Positions 1 through 9,754 of a stretch of DNA of 18,179 nucleotides are shown here, one piece after another; the stretch's first letter is position 1, and each line of letters starts with the position of its first letter. Source of the stretch: Candidatus Equimonas enterica (lineage in GTDB: Bacteria > Bacteroidota > Bacteroidia > Bacteroidales > Bacteroidaceae); assembly GCA_018066225.1 (NCBI GenBank), contig JAGHRU010000059.1:1-18179 (forward strand). Direction: 5' to 3'. The position numbers and the translations under genes were made by a program. Under the pieces are notes generated by a model. The model saw only the letters and a program-made list of their open reading frames with translations. It was not told the origin of the DNA and did no database searches.

Positions 1-1
1 A

Positions 2-823
2 AGAACACATAATTTAATATCCAAAGGCATGCCTTGTGTGAATTTAGGATTAACCTCTGAATTGAAGTGGGGAGCGTATAATATAGGTGCGGGCAATCAA
101 CTTCCCGAAGAATATGGAGATTATTTCGCTTGGGGAGATACTACAACCTATTATAAGAATTGGAAAGGCGATAAAGGGAATACCATCGCAGATGAACAAT
201 GGAAAGAGAAATATAAAGGGACAGGATATACGTGGGCAAACTATACATTTATTAAAGATGGCTACACTGGAGGAGATGATGATTTGCCAACGAAAGAAGA
301 TTTTACAAAATATGCAAAGGATACTCTCACTCTTAAACTTGAAGATGACGTGGCACATGTCCGCTTGGGAGAAGGTTGGCGTATGCCAAGAAAGAGAGAG
401 TTTGATGAACTATATAATGAATGTTATTGGGAATGGACAAATAATTATAACAGTACGGGCGTTGCGGGCTATATTGTTTACAAATCTCAGGATAAAGCGA
501 CCGATCACCAAATGACGAAAGAGGGAACCCATACGTATTCAATGAAGAAAGATCTTTATATTTTCCTTCCTGCCGCAGGGTACTTGGATGGTACAAATTT
601 ACGGGACGCTAATGTATGTGGGTATTATTGGTCTTGCGAGTTAAAGCCAAAGGAAGAATACCTTGAATACTATAAAGTGTTTCCGTATGAAGCATATAGA
701 ATAATCTTCGATGACTATGAAGGGATATTGGAAGAATCTGGCTGTTCCTTCCGGTATTATGGTCAGCCTGTGCGACCTGTGTATGATGGGAATGGAATAG
801 AACCACCCATACCCCTAAAATAA
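2..823 (+). CDS. FISUMP-domain (Fib_succ_major-like) protein, 5'-partial
   Basis: The reading frame is open to the left edge. The first ATG in the window is at 29, but the nine codons before it contain no stop, so the true start and any signal peptide probably lie outside. The protein shows the hallmarks of the Fibrobacter succinogenes major paralogous domain as found in Bacteroidetes surface proteins: a 'VNLGLTSELKWGAYNIGAG' opening, 'YGDYFAWGDTT', 'WRMPRKREFDEL', 'NNTGVAGY'-like 'NSTGVAGYIVY', 'FLPAAGYLDG', 'GYYWS' and the closing 'YYGQPVRPVYDG'. Members are usually exported or surface-attached in gut Bacteroidales; their biochemical role is not established. The codons are AT-rich compared with dnaK. 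A partial duplicate of the 3' end follows at 906. A paralogue lies at the right edge on the opposite strand. Domain family confident, function unknown. Confidence 0.8.
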   Translation, partial: RTHNLISKGMPCVNLGLTSELKWGAYNIGAGNQLPEEYGDYFAWGDTTTYYKNWKGDKGNTIADEQWKEKYKGTGYTWANYTFIKDGYTGGDDDLPTKEDFTKYAKDTLTLKLEDDVAHVRLGEGWRMPRKREFDELYNECYWEWTNNYNSTGVAGYIVYKSQDKATDHQMTKEGTHTYSMKKDLYIFLPAAGYLDGTNLRDANVCGYYWSCELKPKEEYLEYYKVFPYEAYRIIFDDYEGILEESGCSFRYYGQPVRPVYDGNGIEPPIPLK

Positions 824-905
824 TAAAATCCACCTGGGCTCACGGTCTGTAGATGATACCGTTAGGCATCATATCGGCTTGCGCCATCATCGGTAGCCAG
901 CCATC

Positions 906-1058
906 CAGCCGGAGGAAGAATACATTGAAGACTATAAAGTGTTTCCGTATGAAGCATATAGAGCAATCATCAATGACTATGAAGGGATATGGGAAGAGCC
1001 TTCCTTTTCCTATCGATATTATGGCCAGTCTGTGCTATCTGTGTATGATGGCAAGTAA
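906..1058 (+). pseudogene. Duplicated 3'-end fragment of the upstream FISUMP gene
   Basis: Frame-preserving codons from about 909 read E-E-Y-I-E-D-Y-K-V-F-P-Y-E-A-Y-R and end at TAA 1056-1058. They match codons 652-790 of the preceding gene at a constant offset of 262 bases with no gaps, including a 32-base identical block. The copy has no start or N-terminal domain: the same frame meets TAG at 894. The conserved closing motif has decayed from 'QPVRPVYDG' to 'QSVLSVYDG'. The likely origin is a tandem duplication, or the remnant of a second copy left after deletion between repeats. Bases 824-905 between gene and fragment show only a weak imperfect palindrome (853-872) and no homology I can see. 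Confidence 0.75.
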
Positions 1059-1109
1059 CTGATTTATTATTATTGCTGTCCAGTATAACTTTTTTGAGTT
1101 GATAAATTT

Positions 1110-1143
1110 AGGGCTGGTACTCCCATGAAGTATCAGCCCTTTT
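1110..1143 (+). terminator. Hairpin with short T-run, inside the IS-like remnant
   Basis: A 12-bp stem (1110-1121 with 1129-1140, one G·T pair) surrounds a 7-base loop and is followed by TTTG; the T-run is only four bases counting the last stem base. It lies 51 bases after the stop of the FISUMP fragment. It could end transcription of the left-hand gene, or be the read-through barrier that insertion sequences often carry ahead of the transposase. Confidence 0.6.
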
Positions 1144-1146
1144 GGT

Positions 1147-1154
1147 TATCTTTG
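1147..1154 (+). promoter_or_regulatory. Candidate -7 box TATCTTTG
   Basis: An exact match to the Bacteroidetes -7 consensus TAnnTTTG; no clear TTTG -33 box is found at the expected spacing. It would start transcription near 1160, about 24 bases before the ATG of the truncated transposase frame, and could read through into dnaK. The box and the following C (1147-1155) form a perfect 9-bp inverted repeat with 1188-1196, so a mirror TATCTTTG is also present on the minus strand. Confidence 0.35.
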
Positions 1155-1220
1155 CTTTTACCACAAAAACAAGAATCATAACCATGGGCAAAGATAGCAA
1201 TTTTACCGGACAGCAATAAT

Positions 1221-1379
1221 CTCGGTACGCTTTTGTCACCCATGGTCTGCCGTTTTGTCAGTACATGGCAGATTATGCCGCTCCGCCTCGGCATGGCACG
1301 CACGTTGCACCAGAGAGGGCAGAGCACGACGCTCCAATTCACACGAATAATAACAAACAAAAAAAACTAATACACCACT
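1221..1379 (+). promoter_or_regulatory. dnaK upstream region with candidate operator
   Basis: This is the stretch between the IS-like remnant and dnaK. An imperfect palindrome CTGCC-GTTTT-GTCAG lies at 1247-1261, and its CTGCC also pairs with GGCAG at 1267-1271. A TTTTG at 1253-1257 lies about 17 bases before TATGCC, a possible but poor promoter core. No CIRCE element (TTAGCACTC-N9-GAGTGCTAA) is visible. The last 35 bases before the ATG are A-rich with no Shine-Dalgarno sequence, as is usual for Bacteroidetes. An operator role is inference only. Confidence 0.25.
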
Positions 1380-3299
<1,920 letters not shown>

Positions 3300-3323
3300 G
3301 GCAACGCGTATAGACCATAACAC

Positions 3324-3358
3324 AATAGCGTGTGACTCGCAGGAGTCACACGCTATTT
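3324..3358 (+). terminator. dnaK terminator, possibly bidirectional
   Basis: A perfect 15-bp stem (3324-3338 with 3343-3357) with a GCAG loop starts 25 bases after the dnaK stop. The arms begin AATAG and end CTATT, so short A and T runs lie on both sides. It could therefore also stop leftward transcription from the minus-strand helicase gene that ends at 3445. Confidence 0.8.
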
Positions 3359-3444
3359 GCATATTAAAGGCTTATGCTTTTATTGTTTCAGAGAGGGGAA
3401 CTACATCAAACCACAACTGTTCTCTTGAGAAACATAATTGCACC

Positions 3445-4740
3445 TTATTTTTTAGTCAAACGTAAATCCAACAATAATACGGCGTGCTCCTCTTCTTCCT
3501 TCGGAGCATCTTTCGGGCGCCATGCCACAATGAAGCGGATGGTGGATGATGTGACTTCGTAGCCCTTATCAGCCCACACAAGGAGGTCGTCTTGCATCCT
3601 CTGGGAAAGTTGTGCTACCGAAAGATTGGTTTTTGGAGCGTACAGGAAATTATTGCAGAAGCGAAGTTGTTCGCCAGCGCGTAACAAGAGGATATCCTTC
3701 TTTCTTGACTTGAAGAAACCAAGATTGACATCCCGATGAGAGAGTTGGAGCACTATCTCTTCTGGCATCTCGTAGAGGTGCTGGTCTGCTATCTTCCTGT
3801 CCGCAGGCAAACGTTCGAATAGTTGGAAGTTGGTATGAATGAACAGACGCTGTTTAGCTCGCGTCATCCCCACATAATAACGACGAAGTTCATCGTCCGT
3901 AATGTGGCGAGGTTCGGTCAGCAGCATATAAACATCGTCAAACTCACGTCCCTTTGATTTGTGAATGGTCGAAACAACCACATCTGCTCCCATAAGATCA
4001 CAGAAGTCCTCTATTGAAGATTCAAAGACAAACTCCTCGAAGTCTGTATGGTACTTCGCCTTACTGGTCGCCTCAAACAGTTCGATACAGCGTTGGAGGT
4101 AATGCAGGCTCTCGGATGTTGCATATGTCTCATACGTCTTGTGCTTTGCCTCTTCCCAGACTTCATCGGCTATTAAAGACGTTCGCGTGTGGCCATCGAT
4201 GTATTTTAGAAACAAACGCACTTCAGCCATATTCCAGAAGCGGAAACCGTCCATACTCTGTATCAACTTGCTCTGAAGCCCATACTTGCGCAAGAGTGCC
4301 ACAAGAATGACCGCCTCTTCATTCGTCTGTGTCAAGACGCAAGTCGTACCCTCATGACGATGATGTAGTAACTCCTTTACAAGTGGTTCGTACATACAAG
4401 GCGAAGCATGATGCGTCACGCTCACCACTCCATCCGCTGAACTCATAGACAAGATGGGGGCGCGCTTCATACGATTGCGGATACCTTGCACGAAGGCATT
4501 GGCAAAGCTAACCACATGCTGACTGCTACGGTAGTTCTCGGTCATCTCCACAAACGTTCCTGCGGACTCTTTCAACAACTGAGCCATATAAGCGGAATTC
4601 GAACCGCGAAACTCGTAGATATTCTGATCATCATCGCCCACGGCAATCACGCGCATATCTTCGTTGGCGAACATCAGTGCTCGCACGAGGGCAAATTCCT
4701 CAGCACTCATATCCTGCGCTTCGTCTATCACCAGAACCGC
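3445..4740 (-). pseudogene. UvrD/Rep-like helicase C-terminal part of the broken RecQ-UvrD fusion (piece 3 of 3)
   Basis: This is the last third of the disrupted gene, in the frame reached after the lesion at 4741-4742. The longest open frame starts with GTG at 4731, but homology reaches back to 4740 ('AVLVIDEAQD'). Superfamily 1 helicase motifs are all present in order: II 'VIDEAQDMS', III 'VGDDDQNIYEFRG', IV 'MTENYRSSQHVV', V 'STIHKSKGREFDDVYML', VI 'YYVGMTRAKQRLFI'. About 110 residues follow, ending 'LLLDLRLTKK'. On its own it lacks the Walker A and Ia motifs, so it cannot be an ATPase. The intact motifs suggest a very recent break or a sequencing error rather than long decay. Confidence 0.8.
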
Positions 4741-5018
4741 CTTGCAATACGGTTTGGCTCCACTTCGCCCTCATTGATCATCTGTGCTGCACGTCCCACA
4801 ACATCCTTGGCATCGTCCAGATTACCGATTCGGTCGAGCAAGTCAAAGCAATAAGAGTGAAATGTCTTGATTTCCACGAAATGGGCGGCATTGCCGATAA
4901 GCCCCATCAGTCGTTGCTTGAACTCAAGGGCTGCTGAACGCGAGAAGGTAAGCATCAGCAACTGTTCGTGCTTGACATCCTCCAATTGCGGTAAAGATGC
5001 CAGTTTGTGCACCAGCAC
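4728..5018 (-). pseudogene. UvrD/Rep-like helicase middle part (piece 2 of 3)
   Basis: It follows the TGA at 5019-5021 directly in the same frame. It would continue the Walker A motif of piece 1: '…GSGKT-stop-VLVHKLASL'. It carries helicase motif Ia ('LMLTFSRSAALEFKQRL') and Ib ('EIKTFHSYCFDLL'). After 'EPNRIA' the frame ends in non-homologous 'RRFW' and a stop. Between the Ala codon (4743-4745) and the next sensible codon GCG (4738-4740) only two bases remain, so one base has been lost or two gained at 4741-4742. The missing codon is probably Lys, giving 'NRIA-K-AVLVIDEAQD'. Not a separate gene. Confidence 0.8.
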
Positions 5019-8000
5019 TCACGTTTTACCGCTTCCGGGACCTGCTGCCACAACAATACAACGGGAGTCCTTGTCGGAGATAATCTGCATCTGCTTTTCC
5101 GATAATGCGCCAAAGAGTTGATCAAATTTTTCCGGCGTCACGTTGCGCTCTATCTCCTGCACACGCTTTCCCTTGAAATACTTCGCTACAAAACGTTTGT
5201 AATCCATCTGGAAATAATCCTGCACATACTGAAGGGCGGCATCGTAATCACGCACCATCAGGTTGGCATATTCGCCCACGATGTGCACCTGCTGTATCTT
5301 CTGTTTGTAGAACTCATTCAGCATGCGGTAATCGTCCTGCTTGTATCGCAGTCGGTTGTCCTTGATGCGACGAATGTCCATGGCATTGTAGAGTACCAGA
5401 AAACCACCCTCCAACTTCAACGCACCAATCTTCGAGAGGTAAAACAAAGCTTCCTCCACATCTTCCAACTGCACATTCTGCAACACCCCGAAGAGATCCT
5501 GCCCCTGTGCTTTAAGATCATTGAGCATCTGTACGACAGAGAACTGAAAGCCCTTCTTCTGAGCCTCTTCCACATTCGTATCATTAACCTGTCTGTAAAG
5601 CCATTCCACAGCAAACTGACAAATTTCAAATCGTTTCTCAAAACGCTTCAAGGTGACTTCCATATCTGCCTGACGCTTCACCTCAAGGTTGTGTGCTGCA
5701 TCCTCCTTCTTTCGGGTGTAGCCCTTGACCGTAAGAAAATACAGCAACGTGCGAATATCCTTCTCTGTTGCCGTTGTAATGCCTTCGTTCTGAGCATTAT
5801 CATTCAACTGTTTGCAGGAGATGCGCAGTGTATCATCAGGTATCTGACCGAGAATGTAGCGTTCTAACTTTGTGAAGCGATCCAGCAGACGTTTCGACTT
5901 GTTCTCCGACACATCCGCATCTTGCAGATAAGCGGAGATGTCCTTTGTGTCAGCCAAGATACCCTCCTGACGCATTCGTTCTACTGCAGACACCACCTCG
6001 CTCTTATTCAAGCCGAGAATGTCGGCCAAATAATCCACACGCGACTCAGCTTCAGAATCTTGCGCCTTGGCAATGTATTTCTGGCTGATGAGCGATTTGA
6101 TGATGCGAACTGCCTTCTCCACTTCATCTTTTTCAAAGAGCAAGGACTCCGTAATGCGCTTGCGTGCTTCATCCACATTCTTCACCGTAATACCAGTGGC
6201 ATAGACATGCGGCACATTGTTTCCACGTTCTAAGTAACCTGCTTGTTCGAGGGCGGCAAGGGCGGTTCGCACACGTGTCTCTATGTCTGAAACGGAATCG
6301 TCCCAACCCGCTTTTCGCGCTATTTCAAGCGCCGAACTACAAGCACGCATTCGTTGTTTTGTAAGATCCTTGACGGCCTTCCATACTTGCTGAATCTCGC
6401 TAATACTCAATTTCGTCTGATTAAGCAGGATGAAGTGTTTGTCAAGATCGGCATCGCTATAGAGCACAAAGCAACGTGCCTCTATATGGGGGTCGCGACC
6501 TGCACGACCAGCCTCCTGCACATAGTTCTCCAATGAGTCAGAGATGTCATAGTGTACCACCAATCCCACGTCGCTTTTGTCCACACCCATACCAAAGGCC
6601 GAGGTTGCCACAATGATGCGTACTTTGTCCGACATAAAGGCATCTTGATTAGCTATCTTATCGTCCGCATCCATCTGGCCGTTGAAGGGCAATGCTTTGT
6701 AGCCATCACGCGTCAGCTTCTCTGCAAGTTGTCTGGTACATTTTGTCCTTGATACATAGACAATCGTCGGCTGGTCACTTTCGGCTATCAGTTGGCGAAG
6801 CTTCGTGTATTTGTCTTCGTCAGTATCGGCATGGATGACAGAATAACGGAGATTGGTACGCGAAGCCGTGGACGCAAAGAGTTGAAGATCAAGATTGAGC
6901 GTCTGTTTGAAATAGTCGCAGATATCCTGTACCACCTTCTGCTTGGCGGTTGCCGTAAAGCACGATACAGGAATAGGCACCTTGCATCGTTTCTTCTTCT
7001 GGTATTCGCTGATGAACTTGCCGATGTAGAGATAATCCACACGGAAGTCTTGTCCCCAAGACGAGAAACAATGGGCTTCATCTATCACGAATCGCACCAC
7101 ATATCGCGCCAATAGTATTTTCTCTATGGTCTTCGACCGGAGCATCTCAGGTGCAATGTAGAGCAGAGATGCGTCACCATCCTGTACACGTTGAATAGCC
7201 AGCGAACGACTGATGGGATCAAGCAATCCGTTGATGGCGACAGCATCTGTAATACCTCGTTCAACAAGGTTATCCACTTGATCCTTCATCAATGATTGCA
7301 GAGGTGAGATGACCACGGTAAGTCCATGCACAGAGCGACCTTCCATCAAGGCTGGCAACTGGAATGTGAGAGATTTTCCTCCACCAGTCGGGAAAATGGC
7401 CAGCAACGACTTTTCTTCCACAGCCGCTCTTGCTGCTTTCTCCTGCAGAGGTTCACCCTCGTAGGTTCTAAACCCATCATAACCGAAGAACTGCTTCAGG
7501 TTGTAGTGCACATCGAGATCTTTGCGGCAATACGCACACCCTTTCTCACAACGTGTATGTCTCAAAAGCTTTACTACATTCTCCACATTCGGATAGTTGT
7601 GAAGCACCCATGCCGGGGTAATCGAGCGGTAATCGGTTGTATCTATCAAGGCGAGGGCATACGCCAACTCAACAGGCTGTCCGCATGCGATACCATCAAT
7701 ATCTGCATTCGCACACATCTTGCCTTTATATGCTTCGTGGATTAATGATGCAAGTTGTGTATTGTATTCTACTGCTGCCTCAACAAATTCGAAGAAACCT
7801 CTAAATTCCGGAATAGCATACAGTAAAGTGGCATAAATCGTCCTCTTTGTCTCGGGCAGGCTATTCCATCGAGCCACCTCATCCATCAGCAAATCGCGAG
7901 CCTTCTCACAGTCGTTGACAGGATTGTTCATCTGCTCGCTCACCAACTTATCATCCTTCAGCAACCTGTGGTAAGGACGCTCGGGGAACAGCAGGGGCGA

Positions 8001-8312
8001 CACATATAACGTATCCACTAACGTCCACTTTTCTGCTTCTTTCCCCAACAGATATTTCGCATCGTGATGAATAATATTGTGCCCACATACGAAATCCACA
8101 TCTGCAAGAAACGCCAACGCCCCACGCTTATCACCAGCATGAAAAGTAGCACCATCCCAGCGCAAAGCCCCGACATCATGCACCTTCTTATCCTTCATAC
8201 CAACCTCTACATCCACAAAAGCATAGCAGGAAGTATCGCGAGACACCTCCTCATTAGCATAGGCAGAAACATTGCCGCTTACTGTATCTATGATTTTACT
8301 CCAGATGGACAT
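5019..8312 (-). pseudogene. DnaQ-like exonuclease-RecQ helicase N-terminal part (piece 1 of 3)
   Basis: A 1097-residue open frame cut short by TGA 5019-5021. Residues about 30-140 resemble a DEDD 3'-5' exonuclease: 'FVDVEVG' (DxE), 'VCGHNIIHHDAKYLL', and later 'NPVNDCEKARDLL'. A Cys cluster 'CEKGCAYCRKDLD' precedes a RecQ helicase: Walker A 'FPTGGGKS' near 307-313, 'VIDEAHCFSSWGQDFR' near 410, 'GFGMGVD'-type 'SAFGMGVDKSDV', and 'QEAGRAGRD' near 603. Winged-helix and helical regions follow. The frame stops immediately after a second Walker A, 'VVAAGPGSGKT', which belongs to the UvrD part. ATG 8312 is preferred because AAAAAAAGAAG precedes it; the frame could also open at 8366. Repaired, the gene would encode about 1,622 residues. 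A sense codon such as CGA (Arg) at the TGA would restore 'GKT-R-VLVHK'. The N-terminal half might still be expressed. Confidence 0.8.
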
Positions 8313-8513
8313 AATACTTCTTTTTTTATCCAAATTTTCTTGGTCTTGAACGGATTGAACAATCATTACGCTGTAGTATGAGTATCAAATCTTTTACAGC
8401 CTTCCCTTGGCGGTATAGGCAACGACGTTTACTCTTCGTCCGCCTATGGAGCGTATGCATTTGTCTGGAATTGCTTCTGCTTATCCATGTATGATAGTTC
8501 TTTATCTGAGTAT
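8313..8513. other. Intergenic spacer between the Fic gene and the helicase
   Basis: I see no credible gene here. An imperfect fold (ATAGGC 8415-8420 with GCCTAT 8442-8447, plus GACG 8424-8427 with CGTC 8437-8440) could form a hairpin after the Fic gene, but no T-run follows on either strand. The last bases before the helicase ATG are A-rich on the minus strand. Both neighbours are on the minus strand, so co-transcription is possible. Confidence 0.4.
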
Positions 8514-9581
8514 TTACACTGATGGAGTGATAATTAGCCTCCAAAAATTGTCTTTCTCGGTTCGAGTGATATATCCCTTCTCTGTAAGGAGTCGCAACTG
8601 CTTGTTTACTGCCGTAAGACTGATAGCGGCAGCCTCAGCCAGTTGCGAGATGGTACTATTGGGCTGCTCATACATGCGATTCAGTATTACGCTGGTGGTC
8701 GCACTACGGAATTTCACGCGTTCACCATCAAACCACCACACATTATCTCCGCGCTCAGTCAAGAACTGTATGTCGTATGACACTTCGTCAATAAAGAGTT
8801 TCGTAAAATAAGTAAGAAACTGCCTGATGTCACGCTTTGAGGCATGGGCGCCAAGTGAAGGTGCTGCACCGACAGTTAGGTCAGTACGATGCAGTGCTTC
8901 TAAGTATTCTTTCTTCTTACGGCTACGCACTACAATCATAGGATAATTATGACGAGTGAGGATGTAATTGACCATCAATCGGGCAATGCGTCCGTTGCCA
9001 TCTTCAAACGGATGAATACGAATGTATCGATAATGGAATATCGCGGCAAGTTCTATTGGAGTGAACTTTCCCGATTTTTCTGCATCATTGTACCAATCTA
9101 CCAAATCGCTCATCAAAGCTGGCGTCTCTTCGGGCGTTGCATACTCGAATCGGTCACCATAACGCGTGATGACAGAATTTGGACGGGTTTTGTATTTTCC
9201 CGCATGGATAACGTAACTTGTCTGAACACCACCAGGCAGAGTGCGATATACGGTATAGTCTTCTCGCAAGAGGGTTTTATGCAATGTTCGTATAAAATGC
9301 TGCGACAAAGGAGTCTCTTTAAGTTGTGACTCCTCCTTCATCATTTTCAGACCAACATTGCTGGCTGTCATTTCGTGAACATCACGAACATCAGCCTCGC
9401 CAACAATCTTCCCAAACAGGAGTAATATCTCTGTCTGTCCATAAGTCAGCGTATTGCCTTCAATGTGGTTACTGTTGTAGTTGAAATCAATGGTGAATCG
9501 ACGGCTAAGTATCTCCCTGTCTCTGTCTGACAATGGCTGCAAAGCGTTCCACTCATTCATCACGTCTTCTATACTTTTCAT
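8514..9581 (-). CDS. Fic-family protein (putative AMP-transferase) with C-terminal winged helix
   Basis: 355 residues, complete. Fic enzymes move AMP or related nucleotidyl groups from a nucleotide to hydroxyl side chains of target proteins. The catalytic motif is canonical: H190-P-F-E-D-G-N-G-R198, followed by 'IARLMVNYIL'. An inhibitory-helix motif of the (S/T)xxxE(G/N) type is present N-terminally (S37…E41-G42), which marks a class II, self-inhibited Fic protein. The tail (about 290-350) reads as a winged helix-turn-helix: 'STISQLAEAAAISLTAVNKQLRLLTEKGYITRTEK'. This layout is widespread in bacteria and often of unknown target. No antitoxin gene is adjacent, in keeping with the built-in inhibitory helix. 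The DNA-binding tail makes autoregulation plausible (see the operator-like repeat upstream). ATG 9581 gives the standard N-terminus. Confidence 0.92.
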   Translation of the reverse strand: MKSIEDVMNEWNALQPLSDRDREILSRRFTIDFNYNSNHIEGNTLTYGQTEILLLFGKIVGEADVRDVHEMTASNVGLKMMKEESQLKETPLSQHFIRTLHKTLLREDYTVYRTLPGGVQTSYVIHAGKYKTRPNSVITRYGDRFEYATPEETPALMSDLVDWYNDAEKSGKFTPIELAAIFHYRYIRIHPFEDGNGRIARLMVNYILTRHNYPMIVVRSRKKKEYLEALHRTDLTVGAAPSLGAHASKRDIRQFLTYFTKLFIDEVSYDIQFLTERGDNVWWFDGERVKFRSATTSVILNRMYEQPNSTISQLAEAAAISLTAVNKQLRLLTEKGYITRTEKDNFWRLIITPSV

Positions 9582-9610
9582 ACATACGGGTTTTGCAAGA
9601 AATCACATTA

Positions 9611-9633
9611 AAAGGTTTATGTTATCAACCTTT
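9611..9633. promoter_or_regulatory. Operator-like inverted repeat in the Fic leader
   Basis: A perfect 7-bp inverted repeat, AAAGGTT (9611-9617) and AACCTTT (9627-9633), lies just downstream of the predicted start of the Fic transcript. The half-site context AAAGGTkTAT recurs at 9687-9696, on the far side of the promoter. A protein binding here could block transcription; the winged-helix tail of the Fic protein is one candidate. Inference only. Confidence 0.3.
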
Positions 9634-9641
9634 ATTGGCCG

Positions 9642-9649
9642 CAAAGATA
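9642..9649 (-). promoter_or_regulatory. Promoter -7 box for the Fic gene
   Basis: On the minus strand this reads TATCTTTG, an exact TAnnTTTG box, with a TTGT about 19 bases upstream that could act as the -33 element. It lies 61 bases upstream of the Fic ATG and would start transcription near 9635. Confidence 0.5.
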
Positions 9650-9754
9650 CAAACTTTTCACCACACAACAGCAATATAACACATAAAAAGGTGTATTTCG
9701 ATAATCTTTTTAGCATTATGAGGTATGAATGTATCGTGCGTGTGCGTATAATAA

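Larger units (their letters stand above)
1069..1220 (+). mobile_element. MITE-like remnant of an insertion sequence (possibly IS4/DUF4372 type)
   Basis: A perfect 13-bp inverted repeat bounds the segment: 1069-1081 (ending TGCTGTCC) and 1208-1220 (starting GGACAGCA). Inside are, in order, a terminator-like hairpin (1110-1143), a TAnnTTTG promoter box (1147-1154) and an ATG at 1184. The ATG opens an 11-codon frame, M-G-K-D-S-N-F-T-G-Q-Q-stop. 'Nx(T/S)NFxGQ' openings are what I recall for Bacteroidetes IS4-family (DUF4372) transposases, so this looks like an element with both ends kept and the transposase deleted. The deletion could have occurred between GGACAG in the coding start and GGACAG at the right end. 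No target-site duplication is evident. The inverted repeat is certain; the IS assignment rests on memory. Confidence 0.45.

Noticed and set aside
5019..5021. TGA as a recoded or readthrough codon (selenocysteine or alternative code)
   Set aside because: No SECIS-like hairpin was recognised after it, the family position takes an ordinary residue, other genes here use the standard code, and a second lesion lies downstream.
8326..8544. Minus-strand frame of 72 codons between the Fic gene and the helicase
   Set aside because: It overlaps the Fic 3' end, has a basic composition without motifs, and is best explained as spacer.
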